Notes under the pieces: model-generated | Database searches by the model: none | Seen by the model: only the letters and a program-made list of their open reading frames with translations | Told to the model about the DNA's origin: nothing | Shown: positions 1 through 7,586 of the stretch, one piece after another | Position numbering within the stretch: the stretch's first letter is position 1 | How the letters are laid out: every line of letters starts with the position of its first letter | Source of the DNA: a virus | Virus record (IMG/VR): IMGVR_UViG_3300050119_000013 | Span: 1 to 29,805 of that record | DNA length: 29,805 bases | Direction: 5' to 3' (one strand) | Translations under genes and position numbers: made by a program

Positions 1-1
1 T

Positions 2-193
2 GGTGGGTCCTCTGGCCCCGCTCCAACCGCCGCTCCTGCCCCGGGTCAACCTCCGGCTGGGACTGTGCCGCCCACACCGCCTAATAAGAACGTTCCGATC
101 AAACCGAACTCGCAAAGCAAACACGGGCACACACGCGGCTCGCCAGTCCCGCTGAAGCGCAAGGTCGGCAAGAAAGGCGCGTCTGCAAAATGA
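2..193 (+). CDS. C-terminal end of a phage structural protein, probably portal (partial)
   Basis: An open frame enters from the left edge and ends at TGA 191-193, giving 63 visible residues. It is a low-complexity tail: first Gly/Pro/Ala-rich, then strongly basic and ending in KRKVGKKGASAK. No catalytic or structural motif can be seen. The stop overlaps the next ATG as ATGA, so the two are translationally coupled. Position just upstream of minor head proteins, scaffold and capsid is where tailed phages carry the portal gene, and disordered portal C-termini are common. The portal call is therefore an inference from context; a minor head protein is the alternative. Confidence 0.5.
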   Translation, partial: GGSSGPAPTAAPAPGQPPAGTVPPTPPNKNVPIKPNSQSKHGHTRGSPVPLKRKVGKKGASAK

Positions 194-441
194 AGGACCC
201 GCACGGGCCTCGCATCGTGAAGGTCTTTCACGAAGCACTAGACATTCTCGATCAGAGCGAGCCGTTGGTTCGTGATCTGATCGAGTGTCGTCTCATGAAC
301 GTCGCTGGCGTCAACAACACCAAGGTCAGCGACGCGATGCTCAAACGTGATGACCTGACCAAAGAGGTCATTCGTATTCGTCAACATCACATCAAGGCGG
401 CCTTCCGCCATCTCCGGGACAATTTGCCCAGTGACATATGA
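190..441 (+). CDS. Small hypothetical head-region protein
   Basis: 83 residues, predicted mostly helical and charged, with no recognised domain. The ATG overlaps the previous stop (ATGA), and the 3' end overlaps the GTG start of the next gene by 11 bases, so it sits in one translational unit with the head genes. There is no signal peptide or membrane segment. Its function is unknown; a small virion or assembly factor is plausible only from position. Confidence 0.7.
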   Translation: MKDPHGPRIVKVFHEALDILDQSEPLVRDLIECRLMNVAGVNNTKVSDAMLKRDDLTKEVIRIRQHHIKAAFRHLRDNLPSDI

Positions 442-1408
442 CCCCTCGCAAGCTCGCAATAACCACGGCGAGTTCGGCACAACCGACGTAGCGCTCAAAG
501 GCCCGCAGCAGACCGGCGGGCTCAGCGCCGTCGTGACGCGGCCAATCGACAGGCCGATAGCGCCGCCTGCGCACGCGGGCGCGGACACGCCGGAAGACGC
601 GCAAGCGCAGGCACTGAAGGTGGCCGATGGCGCGAAGCCGCTCGAAGGCCTCCCGCAGAAGCCGATCAATCTCGAAGGTCAGTGGTACGTGCCCGGCCCC
701 ATCGGACGGCTCCGGGATGCAGCGGCCAACTACATGCAGAGCGCGGGTCTCCCGTACAACCCGCCGACCGAATACGCCAAGCTCGACAAGGATCGCGCCG
801 CGCGGATCGCGAGCGCGTTCGAAGACGAAAAGAATGCACCGACCGATCCGGCGGTGAAGGCCAGCTATGAGGCCATGGTCAAGGAAACGCTTGCGCAGTG
901 GGCCACGATCAAGCAGACCGGCCTGAAGGTCGAGTGGGTCAAGCCCGGCCAGCCCGATCCCTACGCGCTGTCGCCGCGTCTCGCCGCGATGGACGTGAGC
1001 GAGAACAATCACTGGTGGGGTTTTCCAACCGATCTGGGCTACGGCTCGGCGGGTGGCGACTTCAGCAAAGACAATCCACTGCTCAAGCCGACCGGAGAAG
1101 TGATCGACGGGCGGCCTGTCGTCGCGAACGACGTCTTCCGCATCGTGCATGACATGATGGGTCACATGAAAGAAGGAAATGGTTTCCGTGCCGAAGGCGA
1201 GGAAAACGCGTGGCGCTCGCACGCTTCGATGTATTCCGATCTCGCGCGGCCTGCGATGACCAACGAGACGCGTGGCCAGAACTCATGGGTCAACTACGGC
1301 CCGCATGGCGCGACCAATCGAACGGCGGACAGCGAGCACACGGTATTTGCTCCGCAGAAGATCGGTCTGATGCCAGAGTGGACGGCCAATGAGGGCCGCG
1401 CGTCATGA
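431..1408 (+). CDS. Putative head-associated protein with NPSxAR-NHG N-terminus and HDxxGH motif
   Basis: 325 residues from a GTG at 431, which is the only start that keeps the conserved N-terminus. Residues 4-15 (DPSQARNNHGEF) match the first residues of the next protein, a tag-like motif seen at the N-terminus of phage minor head or injected proteins. Residues 20-75 look disordered. The conserved-looking C-terminal region holds HDMMGH at 240-245 followed by GEENAWRSH at 256-264 and RGQNSWVNYGPHG at 281-293. The His/Asp/Glu spacing could bind a metal, but that is an inference. I recognise this as a recurrent phage protein type of unknown function. It overlaps its downstream partner by ATGA. 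Confidence 0.8.
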   Translation: MTYDPSQARNNHGEFGTTDVALKGPQQTGGLSAVVTRPIDRPIAPPAHAGADTPEDAQAQALKVADGAKPLEGLPQKPINLEGQWYVPGPIGRLRDAAANYMQSAGLPYNPPTEYAKLDKDRAARIASAFEDEKNAPTDPAVKASYEAMVKETLAQWATIKQTGLKVEWVKPGQPDPYALSPRLAAMDVSENNHWWGFPTDLGYGSAGGDFSKDNPLLKPTGEVIDGRPVVANDVFRIVHDMMGHMKEGNGFRAEGEENAWRSHASMYSDLARPAMTNETRGQNSWVNYGPHGATNRTADSEHTVFAPQKIGLMPEWTANEGRAS

Positions 1409-2697
1409 CATTCAATCCAAGCGAAGCACGCGACAACCACGGAAAGTGGACAGCGGGCTCCGGCTCATACGAGGACCTCACGGTCAACTCGATCTTGAAC
1501 GGGCCGCAGCGCGGCAAGCTGCGGTCGCGCAGCAACGAAGAGATTGCCAAAGAACTCAATGATCGTGGTCAGGCTGCGCTCAAAGCTCTCGGTGTTGAGA
1601 GCGGAGTGATCGACAGCCCGAGCGGCAAGAACGCCGTGTCGGACCCGAAAGAGGACAACATAGTCTCCAGCGCTATCGCGTCGGAGATTGAAAACGAACT
1701 CACACGCGGCGGCTCGGAGCACGCGGACGACTGGTACACGACGAAAATGAATGATGCGATGGGCATTGCGCAAAAACTCCATCCCGAAATGGCGAACAAC
1801 CCGGCGGCGAGGTTCGCCTACACCGCCGCGATGGCGATCACCAGTCAAGGCGAGACGGTGCCGCGCAACACGCGTCTGGCTGACGGGGCCTATGAAACCT
1901 TCGCGAAGACCGGAAAATTTCCGACCGACGTCGAGAGTAAAGCGCAAGGCATGATGAACGGCAACTTCGAAAAGCTCAACAAGCTGATCGGAGAGGTCGG
2001 CGTCGCCGGTACGCAGAAATTTTTGGACAAGCAGTTCGCAGTCGGCGAGTTGGAGAAGATGGGATACGTCGTCGGCGGCAGCGAGAAGAAAACCACGATG
2101 GTCTACGGCTCCGCGATCTTGGGACCGAAGATCGGTCAGGGCTTCTATCAGAACCTCAATGGCAACTACGCCCCACTCACGACTGATATGTGGTTCATGC
2201 GTGGATGGGGTCGCCTCACCGGGACGCTGGTCGGCACGGTTGACGTAGAGAAGCCGAAGGCACGTTTCACCGATGCACTCAAGGCCGCCGGAGAGAAAAT
2301 CCCGGCAGATGGTAAAAATTTGATTAACCGGGCCAGTGAAATTTTCAAGGCACACGAGCGGGACTTCAAGGTTAACCGAGCCGATTATGACAGCGGCGCG
2401 AAGAAGAAATCAGAATTGGTTTTCGCAGCGGATCGGTTTTCACAGGCTAATTCAGGCCTCAAAGACCAGCCCAGCAGCGGCAGCCAGCGACAGCATATCC
2501 GGGACGTCTTCGCGCAGGCGCAGGCGAAGCTCGCGGACGCCGGGCACAAAATGAGTATTGCAGACATGCAAGCGACTTGGTGGTATCCTGAAAAACGGCT
2601 ATATTCCAAGATGGGCGGTCGAGCCGACAAAGACATGACGGTCGACTATTCGACAGCCCTGAGGGACTTGGCGGAGAAGAAGGGTATTAAGCTGTGA
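1405..2697 (+). CDS. Putative head-associated protein sharing the NPSEARDNHGKW N-terminus
   Basis: 430 residues. Residues 1-14 (MTFNPSEARDNHGK) repeat the N-terminal motif of the preceding gene, suggesting a shared localisation or packaging signal. The middle has an alpha-helical region with the recognisable stretch AITSQGETVPRNTR, then FYQNLNGNYAPLTTDMWFMR. The C-terminus has a WWYPEKRLYSK motif around residue 396. These stretches recur in proteins of unknown function from phages of Proteobacteria. ATGA overlap with the upstream gene and GTGA overlap with the downstream gene indicate coupling. A virion-carried protein delivered with the DNA is possible but unproven. Confidence 0.8.
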   Translation: MTFNPSEARDNHGKWTAGSGSYEDLTVNSILNGPQRGKLRSRSNEEIAKELNDRGQAALKALGVESGVIDSPSGKNAVSDPKEDNIVSSAIASEIENELTRGGSEHADDWYTTKMNDAMGIAQKLHPEMANNPAARFAYTAAMAITSQGETVPRNTRLADGAYETFAKTGKFPTDVESKAQGMMNGNFEKLNKLIGEVGVAGTQKFLDKQFAVGELEKMGYVVGGSEKKTTMVYGSAILGPKIGQGFYQNLNGNYAPLTTDMWFMRGWGRLTGTLVGTVDVEKPKARFTDALKAAGEKIPADGKNLINRASEIFKAHERDFKVNRADYDSGAKKKSELVFAADRFSQANSGLKDQPSSGSQRQHIRDVFAQAQAKLADAGHKMSIADMQATWWYPEKRLYSKMGGRADKDMTVDYSTALRDLAEKKGIKL

Positions 2698-3194
2698 GCG
2701 ATCTCGAAACGTTTGCACCATGGATCACCGATCCTGATCCGCTCGAAACTCCGATGTCATCGGAAGCTGCCGCTCGCGCCGCTAAAGCGCTGGCGGAGGC
2801 ATTCCCCGATTTGGTCGACAGGTCTATGGACGGCCCGATCAATGGCAACGGAAACAGCGGTGAAGGCCACCATGAACACGAAGCAACGTCATGGGACCGT
2901 CATCGTCGCGCACCTCGGCCATTGACAATCTATGGCCACGGTCTCGCGTCGTGGGCGCGCGGGATCGCGGCACAAGATGGCAATCGCATTCATTCCGCAA
3001 TTAGTGTTGGGCTCACCGCTGGTGAAAGCAACACTGATATCGCTCACCGCGTCATTGGCAGTCGACATCTAAACGGTGTCAACGGCGCGACTGAGGTTAC
3101 TAGGCAGCACATCCTTCGTCTCGGCAAAGGATTGCTCCACAAACGCAAATCCCGCTTGGGCGGGTCGGACGGGAATGATCCTGCCGCAACCTGA
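2694..3194 (+). CDS. Minor-head-like small protein
   Basis: 166 residues from a GTG that overlaps the previous TGA. The N-terminal 80 residues are acidic and then His-rich. The second half (residues about 80-160) reads like the segment of phage minor head proteins of the Mu F/SPP1 gp7 type, in which a helix is followed by an AI..GLTAGES..DIAHRV-like stretch and an N/D-G-x-TE-x-TR stretch. The full-length family is usually at least twice as long, so this may be a trimmed or diverged relative. The call is weak: it rests on pattern memory, not an alignment. Confidence 0.65.
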   Translation: MSDLETFAPWITDPDPLETPMSSEAAARAAKALAEAFPDLVDRSMDGPINGNGNSGEGHHEHEATSWDRHRRAPRPLTIYGHGLASWARGIAAQDGNRIHSAISVGLTAGESNTDIAHRVIGSRHLNGVNGATEVTRQHILRLGKGLLHKRKSRLGGSDGNDPAAT

Positions 3195-3206
3195 TGGAGA
3201 AATTCT

Positions 3207-4070
3207 ATGCTGAAGACTATTTACGACACCAAGGATGAAATCCCGGTGGGCTACGAGGACCTCTATACCGAGAAGAACGGCAAATGGGAATTGACCGGCG
3301 TGATCGGTGTGAAGACCCAAGCCGACATCGACCGCGTGCAGGGCGCGCTCGTCAAAGAGCGCACAGAGCATCGCGCGACCAAGGCGGCGTTCGCGCCGTT
3401 CGAAGGCCTCGATGCCGAGACCATCGCCACGCAGGCGCATGACCTCGAAGAGGCGAACGCCCAGTTGGCGGCGCTGAAGTCCGATGGCAGCATCGACGAG
3501 ACCAAGCTTGAGCCGATCATTGCTGCGCGCGTTGCGCAGAAGGTCGCGCCCATCGAACGCGAGAAGAACGCGCTCGGCCGCAAGCTGTCGGACAGCGAGA
3601 AGCTCGTCGCTGCCGCGCAGACCGAAGTCGCTGGCCTGAAAACGACCATCGTCATGGGCAACGTCGAGCGCGCGATCCGCGACGCCGCCATCGGCGCGAA
3701 GGTCCTGCCCTCGGCAATCGACGACGCGGTGATGCGCGGCCTGCGCATCTTCGAAATCAGCGAGGACGACCACCGCATCATCACCAAGGATGGTGTCGGC
3801 GTCACCGCTGGCCTGACCCCGAAGGATTGGTTTCACGACATGGAAGAGCGCGCACCGCATTGGTGGCCCGCTTCCGTGGGCAGTGGCAGCGGTCCGCTCG
3901 GTCGCAACGGACCGAACTCCGGTTACGCGGGCGCGAATAACCCGTGGTCGAAGGAAGGCTGGAACGTCACCAAGCAGGGCCATCTGGTCAAGACGCTTGG
4001 CGAGGTCAAAGCCAACGAGATCGCCGGTCAGGTCGGCTGCGTAGTTGGGTCGACCAAAGCCGCCGCCTAA
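3207..4070 (+). CDS. Capsid scaffolding protein (DUF6651-like)
   Basis: 287 residues; the ATG is preceded by a GGAG Shine-Dalgarno near 3195. The N-terminus (DEIPVGYEDLYTEKNGKWEL) is typical of scaffold proteins of this class. Residues about 45-155 form a long charged coiled coil rich in Glu, Lys and Ala. The C-terminus carries NPWSKEGWN followed by a short helix, also typical. It would act inside the procapsid as an internal assembly scaffold and leave or be degraded before DNA packaging. Its place directly before the capsid gene supports this. A strong terminator-like hairpin follows at 4097-4136. Confidence 0.85.
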   Translation: MLKTIYDTKDEIPVGYEDLYTEKNGKWELTGVIGVKTQADIDRVQGALVKERTEHRATKAAFAPFEGLDAETIATQAHDLEEANAQLAALKSDGSIDETKLEPIIAARVAQKVAPIEREKNALGRKLSDSEKLVAAAQTEVAGLKTTIVMGNVERAIRDAAIGAKVLPSAIDDAVMRGLRIFEISEDDHRIITKDGVGVTAGLTPKDWFHDMEERAPHWWPASVGSGSGPLGRNGPNSGYAGANNPWSKEGWNVTKQGHLVKTLGEVKANEIAGQVGCVVGSTKAAA

Positions 4071-4096
4071 CCGCTCGTTATCGCGGGTAGCAAATG

Positions 4097-4136
4097 ATGA
4101 CGCGCCCCGGTATAAAGGGCGCGTCATTTTCATTTT
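4097..4136 (+). terminator. Rho-independent terminator after the scaffold gene
   Basis: A perfect 11-bp stem pairs 4097-4107 (ATGACGCGCCC) with 4117-4127, with a 9-base loop and then TTTTCATTTT. It lies 26 bases after the scaffold stop and just upstream of a micro-ORF, so it could separate scaffold from capsid transcription. Confidence 0.8.
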
Positions 4137-4148
4137 GGGAGATACTAC

Positions 4149-4238
4149 ATGGCCAATCCATCGATCAAACGTACCATCGGCCCCGTCGCGCTGTCCGCGA
4201 CCCTCACGACCAACGCGAACGTCGGCAACTGGTCCTAA
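4149..4238 (+). CDS. 29-residue micro-ORF between scaffold and capsid
   Basis: ATG 4149 to TAA 4236-4238 encodes MANPSIKRTIGPVALSATLT plus nine residues (TNANVGNWS). A good Shine-Dalgarno GGGAGA sits at 4137-4142 with a spacing of six. The start resembles the N-terminus of longer phage proteins that begin with a K..GPVALTT.LTTN stretch, so it may be a cut-down relative or a genuine short peptide. Nothing in the other frames downstream continues the similarity. Confidence 0.6.
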   Translation: MANPSIKRTIGPVALSATLTTNANVGNWS

Positions 4239-4254
4239 TTTTTCTAAACGAAAT

Positions 4255-4266
4255 CGTCAGTTGTTC
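4255..4266 (+). repeat. Junction repeat CGTCAGTTGTTC, copy 1
   Basis: The 12-base string also occurs at 7554-7565, and its first 10 bases occur at 18039-18048. All three lie just after a stop codon in a gene junction. The 175-base gap here (4239-4413) holds this repeat and the capsid Shine-Dalgarno; I see no further gene in it. Confidence 0.6.
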
Positions 4267-4413
4267 TTCGGAATTTAGTGCTGTAGTCTTGCGACACAAT
4301 TTGCAGTGATCTTCGCTTCCGCCATGGGCGATTGTGCGAAGCCACTGAAGCAAGGCTCAACCCGTGATGGGACCGGCCCCCGAACTTCCACCCATCACTC
4401 GGAGAGCAATCCC

Positions 4414-5511
4414 ATGACCAACGTGTCCACTCAGATCAGCGATGTGATCGTCCCCGCCGTCTTCACTCCGTACACGCAGCAGCTTACGATGGAGAAGACC
4501 GCGATCATCCAGAGCGGCGTTGCGGCTCGCGACGACTTCCTCGACAATCTGCTCGCTGGCGGCGGTCTGACCTTCACGGTCCCGTCTTGGCAGGACATCG
4601 GCGATCCGGCCGAGAACGTTTCGGACGACAACCCGAACAACGTGTCCACCCCGAACATCACCCAGACCTCGGCCGAAGTCGCCGTGCGCCTGTCCCGCAA
4701 CGCAAGCTGGAGCACCATGCGTCTGGCCACGGCACTCGCCGGGTCTGACCCGATGCAGTCCATCGCGTCGCGCGTCTCCGACTACTGGGTCCGTCGTCTG
4801 CAGCGCGCCTTCGTCGCCGTTGCCAACGGTGTGTTCGCCGACAACGCCCTCTCCGATCCGACCCATGGTCGCTCGGGCCAGCTTGGCATCAACGCGGCCT
4901 ACGGCCATCAGAACGATCTGACCCATGACATCTCGGGCTCCTCGTTCACCGCAGGCGTCACCAACTTCTCGGCGTCGGCCTTCATCGACACCGCGACCCT
5001 GCTCGGCGACGCCGCCGAGGACGTGCAGGCTGTGTTCATGCATTCGGTCGTTTACTCGACCGCGCAGAAGAACAACCTGATCGACTTCATTCCCGACAGC
5101 GAGGGCAAGGTGAACATCCCGGTGTTCCTCGGTCGCCGGGTGATCGTCGACGACGGCATGCCGAACCCCGCTGGCGATACCAGCAACGGCTCGGGCACGT
5201 CGGCAGGCATCTATCACACGTGGCTCGTTGGCCCCGGCTCATTCCGGCTGGGCGTCGGCACCCCCGTCGTGCCGACCGAAATCTTCCGCAACCCGGACCG
5301 TGGTAACGGCGCGGGCAGCGACACCCTCTACAACCGCGTCGAATGGTGCATCCATCCGGTCGGCCACGCCTACATCGGCTCGCCGTCTTCGGAAGGCGGC
5401 CCGACCAACGCGGCGACCTCGAACAACCTCGCCGCCGCCGGTTCGTGGGTTCGCGTCTTCCCGGAGCGCAAGCAGATCAAGCTGGCCCGCCTGATCACCC
5501 GCGAGAGCTAA
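4414..5511 (+). CDS. Major capsid protein (HK97-fold type)
   Basis: 365 residues from ATG 4414, which has a GGAGAG Shine-Dalgarno at 4401-4406. A GTG at 4306 is in frame but would add residues unlike a capsid N-terminus. The protein has a helical N-terminus without the long delta region of HK97, then an acidic loop (DIGDPAENVSDDNPNN), then the characteristic stretch with LLGDAAEDVQAVFMHS and IPVFLGRRVIVDDGMP that marks the central capsid domain of this family. It ends with the WVRVFPERKQIKLARL strand. It would form the icosahedral shell. Hairpins on both sides, a long leader and a strong Shine-Dalgarno suit very high expression. The fold assignment is from family knowledge. Confidence 0.9.
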   Translation: MTNVSTQISDVIVPAVFTPYTQQLTMEKTAIIQSGVAARDDFLDNLLAGGGLTFTVPSWQDIGDPAENVSDDNPNNVSTPNITQTSAEVAVRLSRNASWSTMRLATALAGSDPMQSIASRVSDYWVRRLQRAFVAVANGVFADNALSDPTHGRSGQLGINAAYGHQNDLTHDISGSSFTAGVTNFSASAFIDTATLLGDAAEDVQAVFMHSVVYSTAQKNNLIDFIPDSEGKVNIPVFLGRRVIVDDGMPNPAGDTSNGSGTSAGIYHTWLVGPGSFRLGVGTPVVPTEIFRNPDRGNGAGSDTLYNRVEWCIHPVGHAYIGSPSSEGGPTNAATSNNLAAAGSWVRVFPERKQIKLARLITRES

Positions 5512-5561
5512 CCCTCTCCGGTTTGACGAGCCACCGATTTGCTAAGCCACACTGGACAAAT

Positions 5562-5594
5562 TGCCCGCCCTCTAAACCGGGCGGGCATTTTCTT
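5562..5594 (+). terminator. Rho-independent terminator after the capsid gene
   Basis: A perfect 9-bp stem (TGCCCGCCC at 5562-5570 with 5579-5587), an 8-base loop and a TTTTCTT tail. It lies between the capsid stop and the next small head gene, so it probably reduces rather than fully stops downstream transcription. Confidence 0.85.
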
Positions 5595-5610
5595 AGAAGG
5601 GATCACGACC

Positions 5611-5835
5611 ATGGCTAACCAGCTTTCCGGCCAGACCGGCGCTTCACCCCGCGAGTACAATTCGCATCAACGTTACGCCAAGTTCGCGCGCGTGCGCTAC
5701 GCCAACCAGAGCGTTGCGTTCCTCGCCGCGCAGGCGACCCGGCTGACCCTGACCTCCGCCCAAGTTTTCGCGAAGCTCACCAAGAACACCGCTGCCCAGA
5801 TCGTCGCGGCTGCCACGTCCGGCAGCCTCTCGTAA
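5611..5835 (+). CDS. Small head-associated protein, possibly decoration
   Basis: 74 residues starting at ATG 5611 after an AGAAGGGA Shine-Dalgarno. The sequence has a basic first half (YNSHQRYAKFARVRYANQ) and an Ala/Thr-rich second half without a recognisable domain. It sits between two strong hairpins, directly after the capsid gene. That placement and the independent hairpin-bounded unit suggest an abundant virion protein such as a decoration or head-stabilising protein, but this is inference from context. Confidence 0.75.
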   Translation: MANQLSGQTGASPREYNSHQRYAKFARVRYANQSVAFLAAQATRLTLTSAQVFAKLTKNTAAQIVAAATSGSLS

Positions 5836-5903
5836 TTGCGGCGAGCGTGAGTTCGGGATAAGAGGGGGACACTTCGGTCCTTGAGCTTACGCCACGCAAT
5901 GCG

Positions 5904-5940
5904 GCCCCCGGAGAGTAAAATCTCCGGGGGCTTCTACCCT
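5904..5940 (+). terminator. Strong hairpin, probable terminator
   Basis: A perfect 11-bp stem (GCCCCCGGAGA at 5904-5914 with 5921-5931) closes a 6-base loop. The tail is only CTTCTACCCT, so the U-tract is weak. It lies 68 bases after the small head gene and 28 bases before the next ATG. Confidence 0.65.
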
Positions 5941-5968
5941 GTCCCCCACCAACCATGAGGTTGCCCAC

Positions 5969-6619
5969 ATGCCTACCCCCAAAGCCGCTATCGCTGAAGC
6001 CCTCCAGCAACTGGACCCGAAAGACGACGTGAACTGGACCGATGATGGTTCGCCGATGGTCGTCGCCGTGCAGCGGGTCTGCAATGACCAGGAAATCACC
6101 CGAGCCCAGATCAACGATGCGTCGCCCGGGTTCGTCCGCAAGATCGTCTCGCTCGACGAGGAGACCCAAGAGCCGGTCGCCGCTGTAGTCGCCAAGCCGC
6201 TGGGCACCGTCGACGAGGACGGAGAAGACGAGGATATGTTCACCGAGGGCGAGCAGCCCCGGGAGATGTTGGCCCGTCACGTGCGCGAGGCCGAACTCGA
6301 AATTCAAGAGGCGCAGAAGCGTCTCGCCGAGGCGCATCGGGACGTCACGAATGCCCAGCGCATTCACGCCAAGAAGCTGATGCTTTACAACTCGAAATTC
6401 CCGCCGATCTCGGCGGCTCAGAACATCAAGGACCATCTCGCGCGCCAGCAGGAAATCCTCTACGAGCGCGTCACCGGCCAGAAGCCCGCACCGGCTCCAG
6501 TGCTGCAGAACCCGGTTGACGTCACGATGTCAGATCGAAAGCGGTCGAATGGCCGCAACAAGGTCTCCGCCGTGAGCAACGCTCCGTTCCTCCCCCGGCA
6601 GTCGGCGGTCCATTACTGA
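5969..6619 (+). CDS. Hypothetical neck-region protein with small N-terminal helical domain
   Basis: 216 residues; ATG 5969 follows a GAGG Shine-Dalgarno at 5957-5960. Residues 8-58 match a recurrent phage mini-domain pattern: LDPKDD..WT.DG.P.V.AV, then EITRAQI, then SPGFVRK. That domain is found in small head/connector-region proteins and may bind DNA, though this is not established. Residues 75-105 are acidic. Residues 95-160 form an amphipathic coiled coil, and the end is basic and disordered. The function is unknown. Confidence 0.75.
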   Translation: MPTPKAAIAEALQQLDPKDDVNWTDDGSPMVVAVQRVCNDQEITRAQINDASPGFVRKIVSLDEETQEPVAAVVAKPLGTVDEDGEDEDMFTEGEQPREMLARHVREAELEIQEAQKRLAEAHRDVTNAQRIHAKKLMLYNSKFPPISAAQNIKDHLARQQEILYERVTGQKPAPAPVLQNPVDVTMSDRKRSNGRNKVSAVSNAPFLPRQSAVHY

Positions 6620-6641
6620 TCGCTGATCGAAAGGCGACCAG

Positions 6642-7553
6642 ATGACTGCGCTCTTCTCGGTTCAAGATGAAACTGGTACGGTGACGGAAGTTACGATCCT
6701 TCCGTCGCCTTCGCCTGCGCAGACGATCTCAGTCGGCGATACCGGCATCTATGCCGGTGTCCCTGACGACGGCACCGATCTCTCGTTGCAACCCGTCTTC
6801 AACTCCCTCCCCTTCACCGTGATCCAAGTCGTCGACAACGAGCACTTTTCGGTCGGCACGACCAACGGCAACCTCGCTGACTGGCCCGCGTTCGGACATA
6901 TCACGTGGACCACTGGCGCGAATACGGGAGAGACGACCGTCGTGCTGGAGATCGATGGCGCGAACGCGTACATGAGCGTCGCCGAGTTCGTCAAGTATCA
7001 CACGGCGCGCGGCAACGCGGTGCCAGTCGGCGCGACGACTGGCGCGATCCAATCGGCCATCGTGCAGGCCACGGACTATCTCGATCAGAAGTACCAGTAT
7101 AACGGCATCAAGTTGTTGCAGACCTACGGCACTGCGCTGTTCGATGCGAACGCCACGTTCCTCGAAGCGTGGCTCACGCCATATGCGCTGCAGGGCGTCT
7201 CCTACCTCACGCCGACCACCACGACCCAATCGACCGAGTGGCCCCGTCAGGGCGTCGTCGACTACAACGGTGACACCGTCAACGGCATCCCCAAGCAGAT
7301 CAAGGCCGCGTGCGCCGAACTTGCGATCCGGGTCCTCAACGGCACTCCGCTTCAACCCGATTATGACCCCGGCCTCGTCGGCGCGGGTGGTGTCGTCTCG
7401 TCGATCACGAAGAAGGTCGGCCCGCTGGAGACCGTCACGGCATACGATACGAAGATGGGACTTGGTTTCTTTGCCTCTTTCCCAATCGTCGACCGGATGC
7501 TCAGCAAGGCCGGGCTGCTCAACTCCGGCGGAGGCCGAACGACCTTCAGATAA
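6642..7553 (+). CDS. Head-tail connector, DnaT-like, with N-terminal extension
   Basis: 303 residues. Residues about 105-255 match the pattern of phage DnaT-like head-completion/adaptor proteins: DGANAYMSVAEFVKYHTARG, then an ATDYLDQKYQ helix, then TEWPRQGVVD, then IPKQIKAACAELAIR. Such proteins sit between portal and tail. The first 100 residues are an extra beta-rich region with no relative I can name; the family is usually about 150-190 residues, so this is an extended form. The gene follows its neighbour by 22 bases and ends at TAA 7551-7553, next to junction repeat copy 2. Confidence 0.8.
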   Translation: MTALFSVQDETGTVTEVTILPSPSPAQTISVGDTGIYAGVPDDGTDLSLQPVFNSLPFTVIQVVDNEHFSVGTTNGNLADWPAFGHITWTTGANTGETTVVLEIDGANAYMSVAEFVKYHTARGNAVPVGATTGAIQSAIVQATDYLDQKYQYNGIKLLQTYGTALFDANATFLEAWLTPYALQGVSYLTPTTTTQSTEWPRQGVVDYNGDTVNGIPKQIKAACAELAIRVLNGTPLQPDYDPGLVGAGGVVSSITKKVGPLETVTAYDTKMGLGFFASFPIVDRMLSKAGLLNSGGGRTTFR

Positions 7554-7565
7554 CGTCAGTTGTTC
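7554..7565 (+). repeat. Junction repeat CGTCAGTTGTTC, copy 2
   Basis: This is identical over 12 bases to 4255-4266 and begins immediately after TAA 7551-7553. A TAGAAT follows 17 bases after its TTGTTC, but that hexamer overlaps the next ATG, so a simple promoter for that gene is unlikely. Confidence 0.6.
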
Positions 7566-7586
7566 CCCCTCTTAGGATCACATAGA

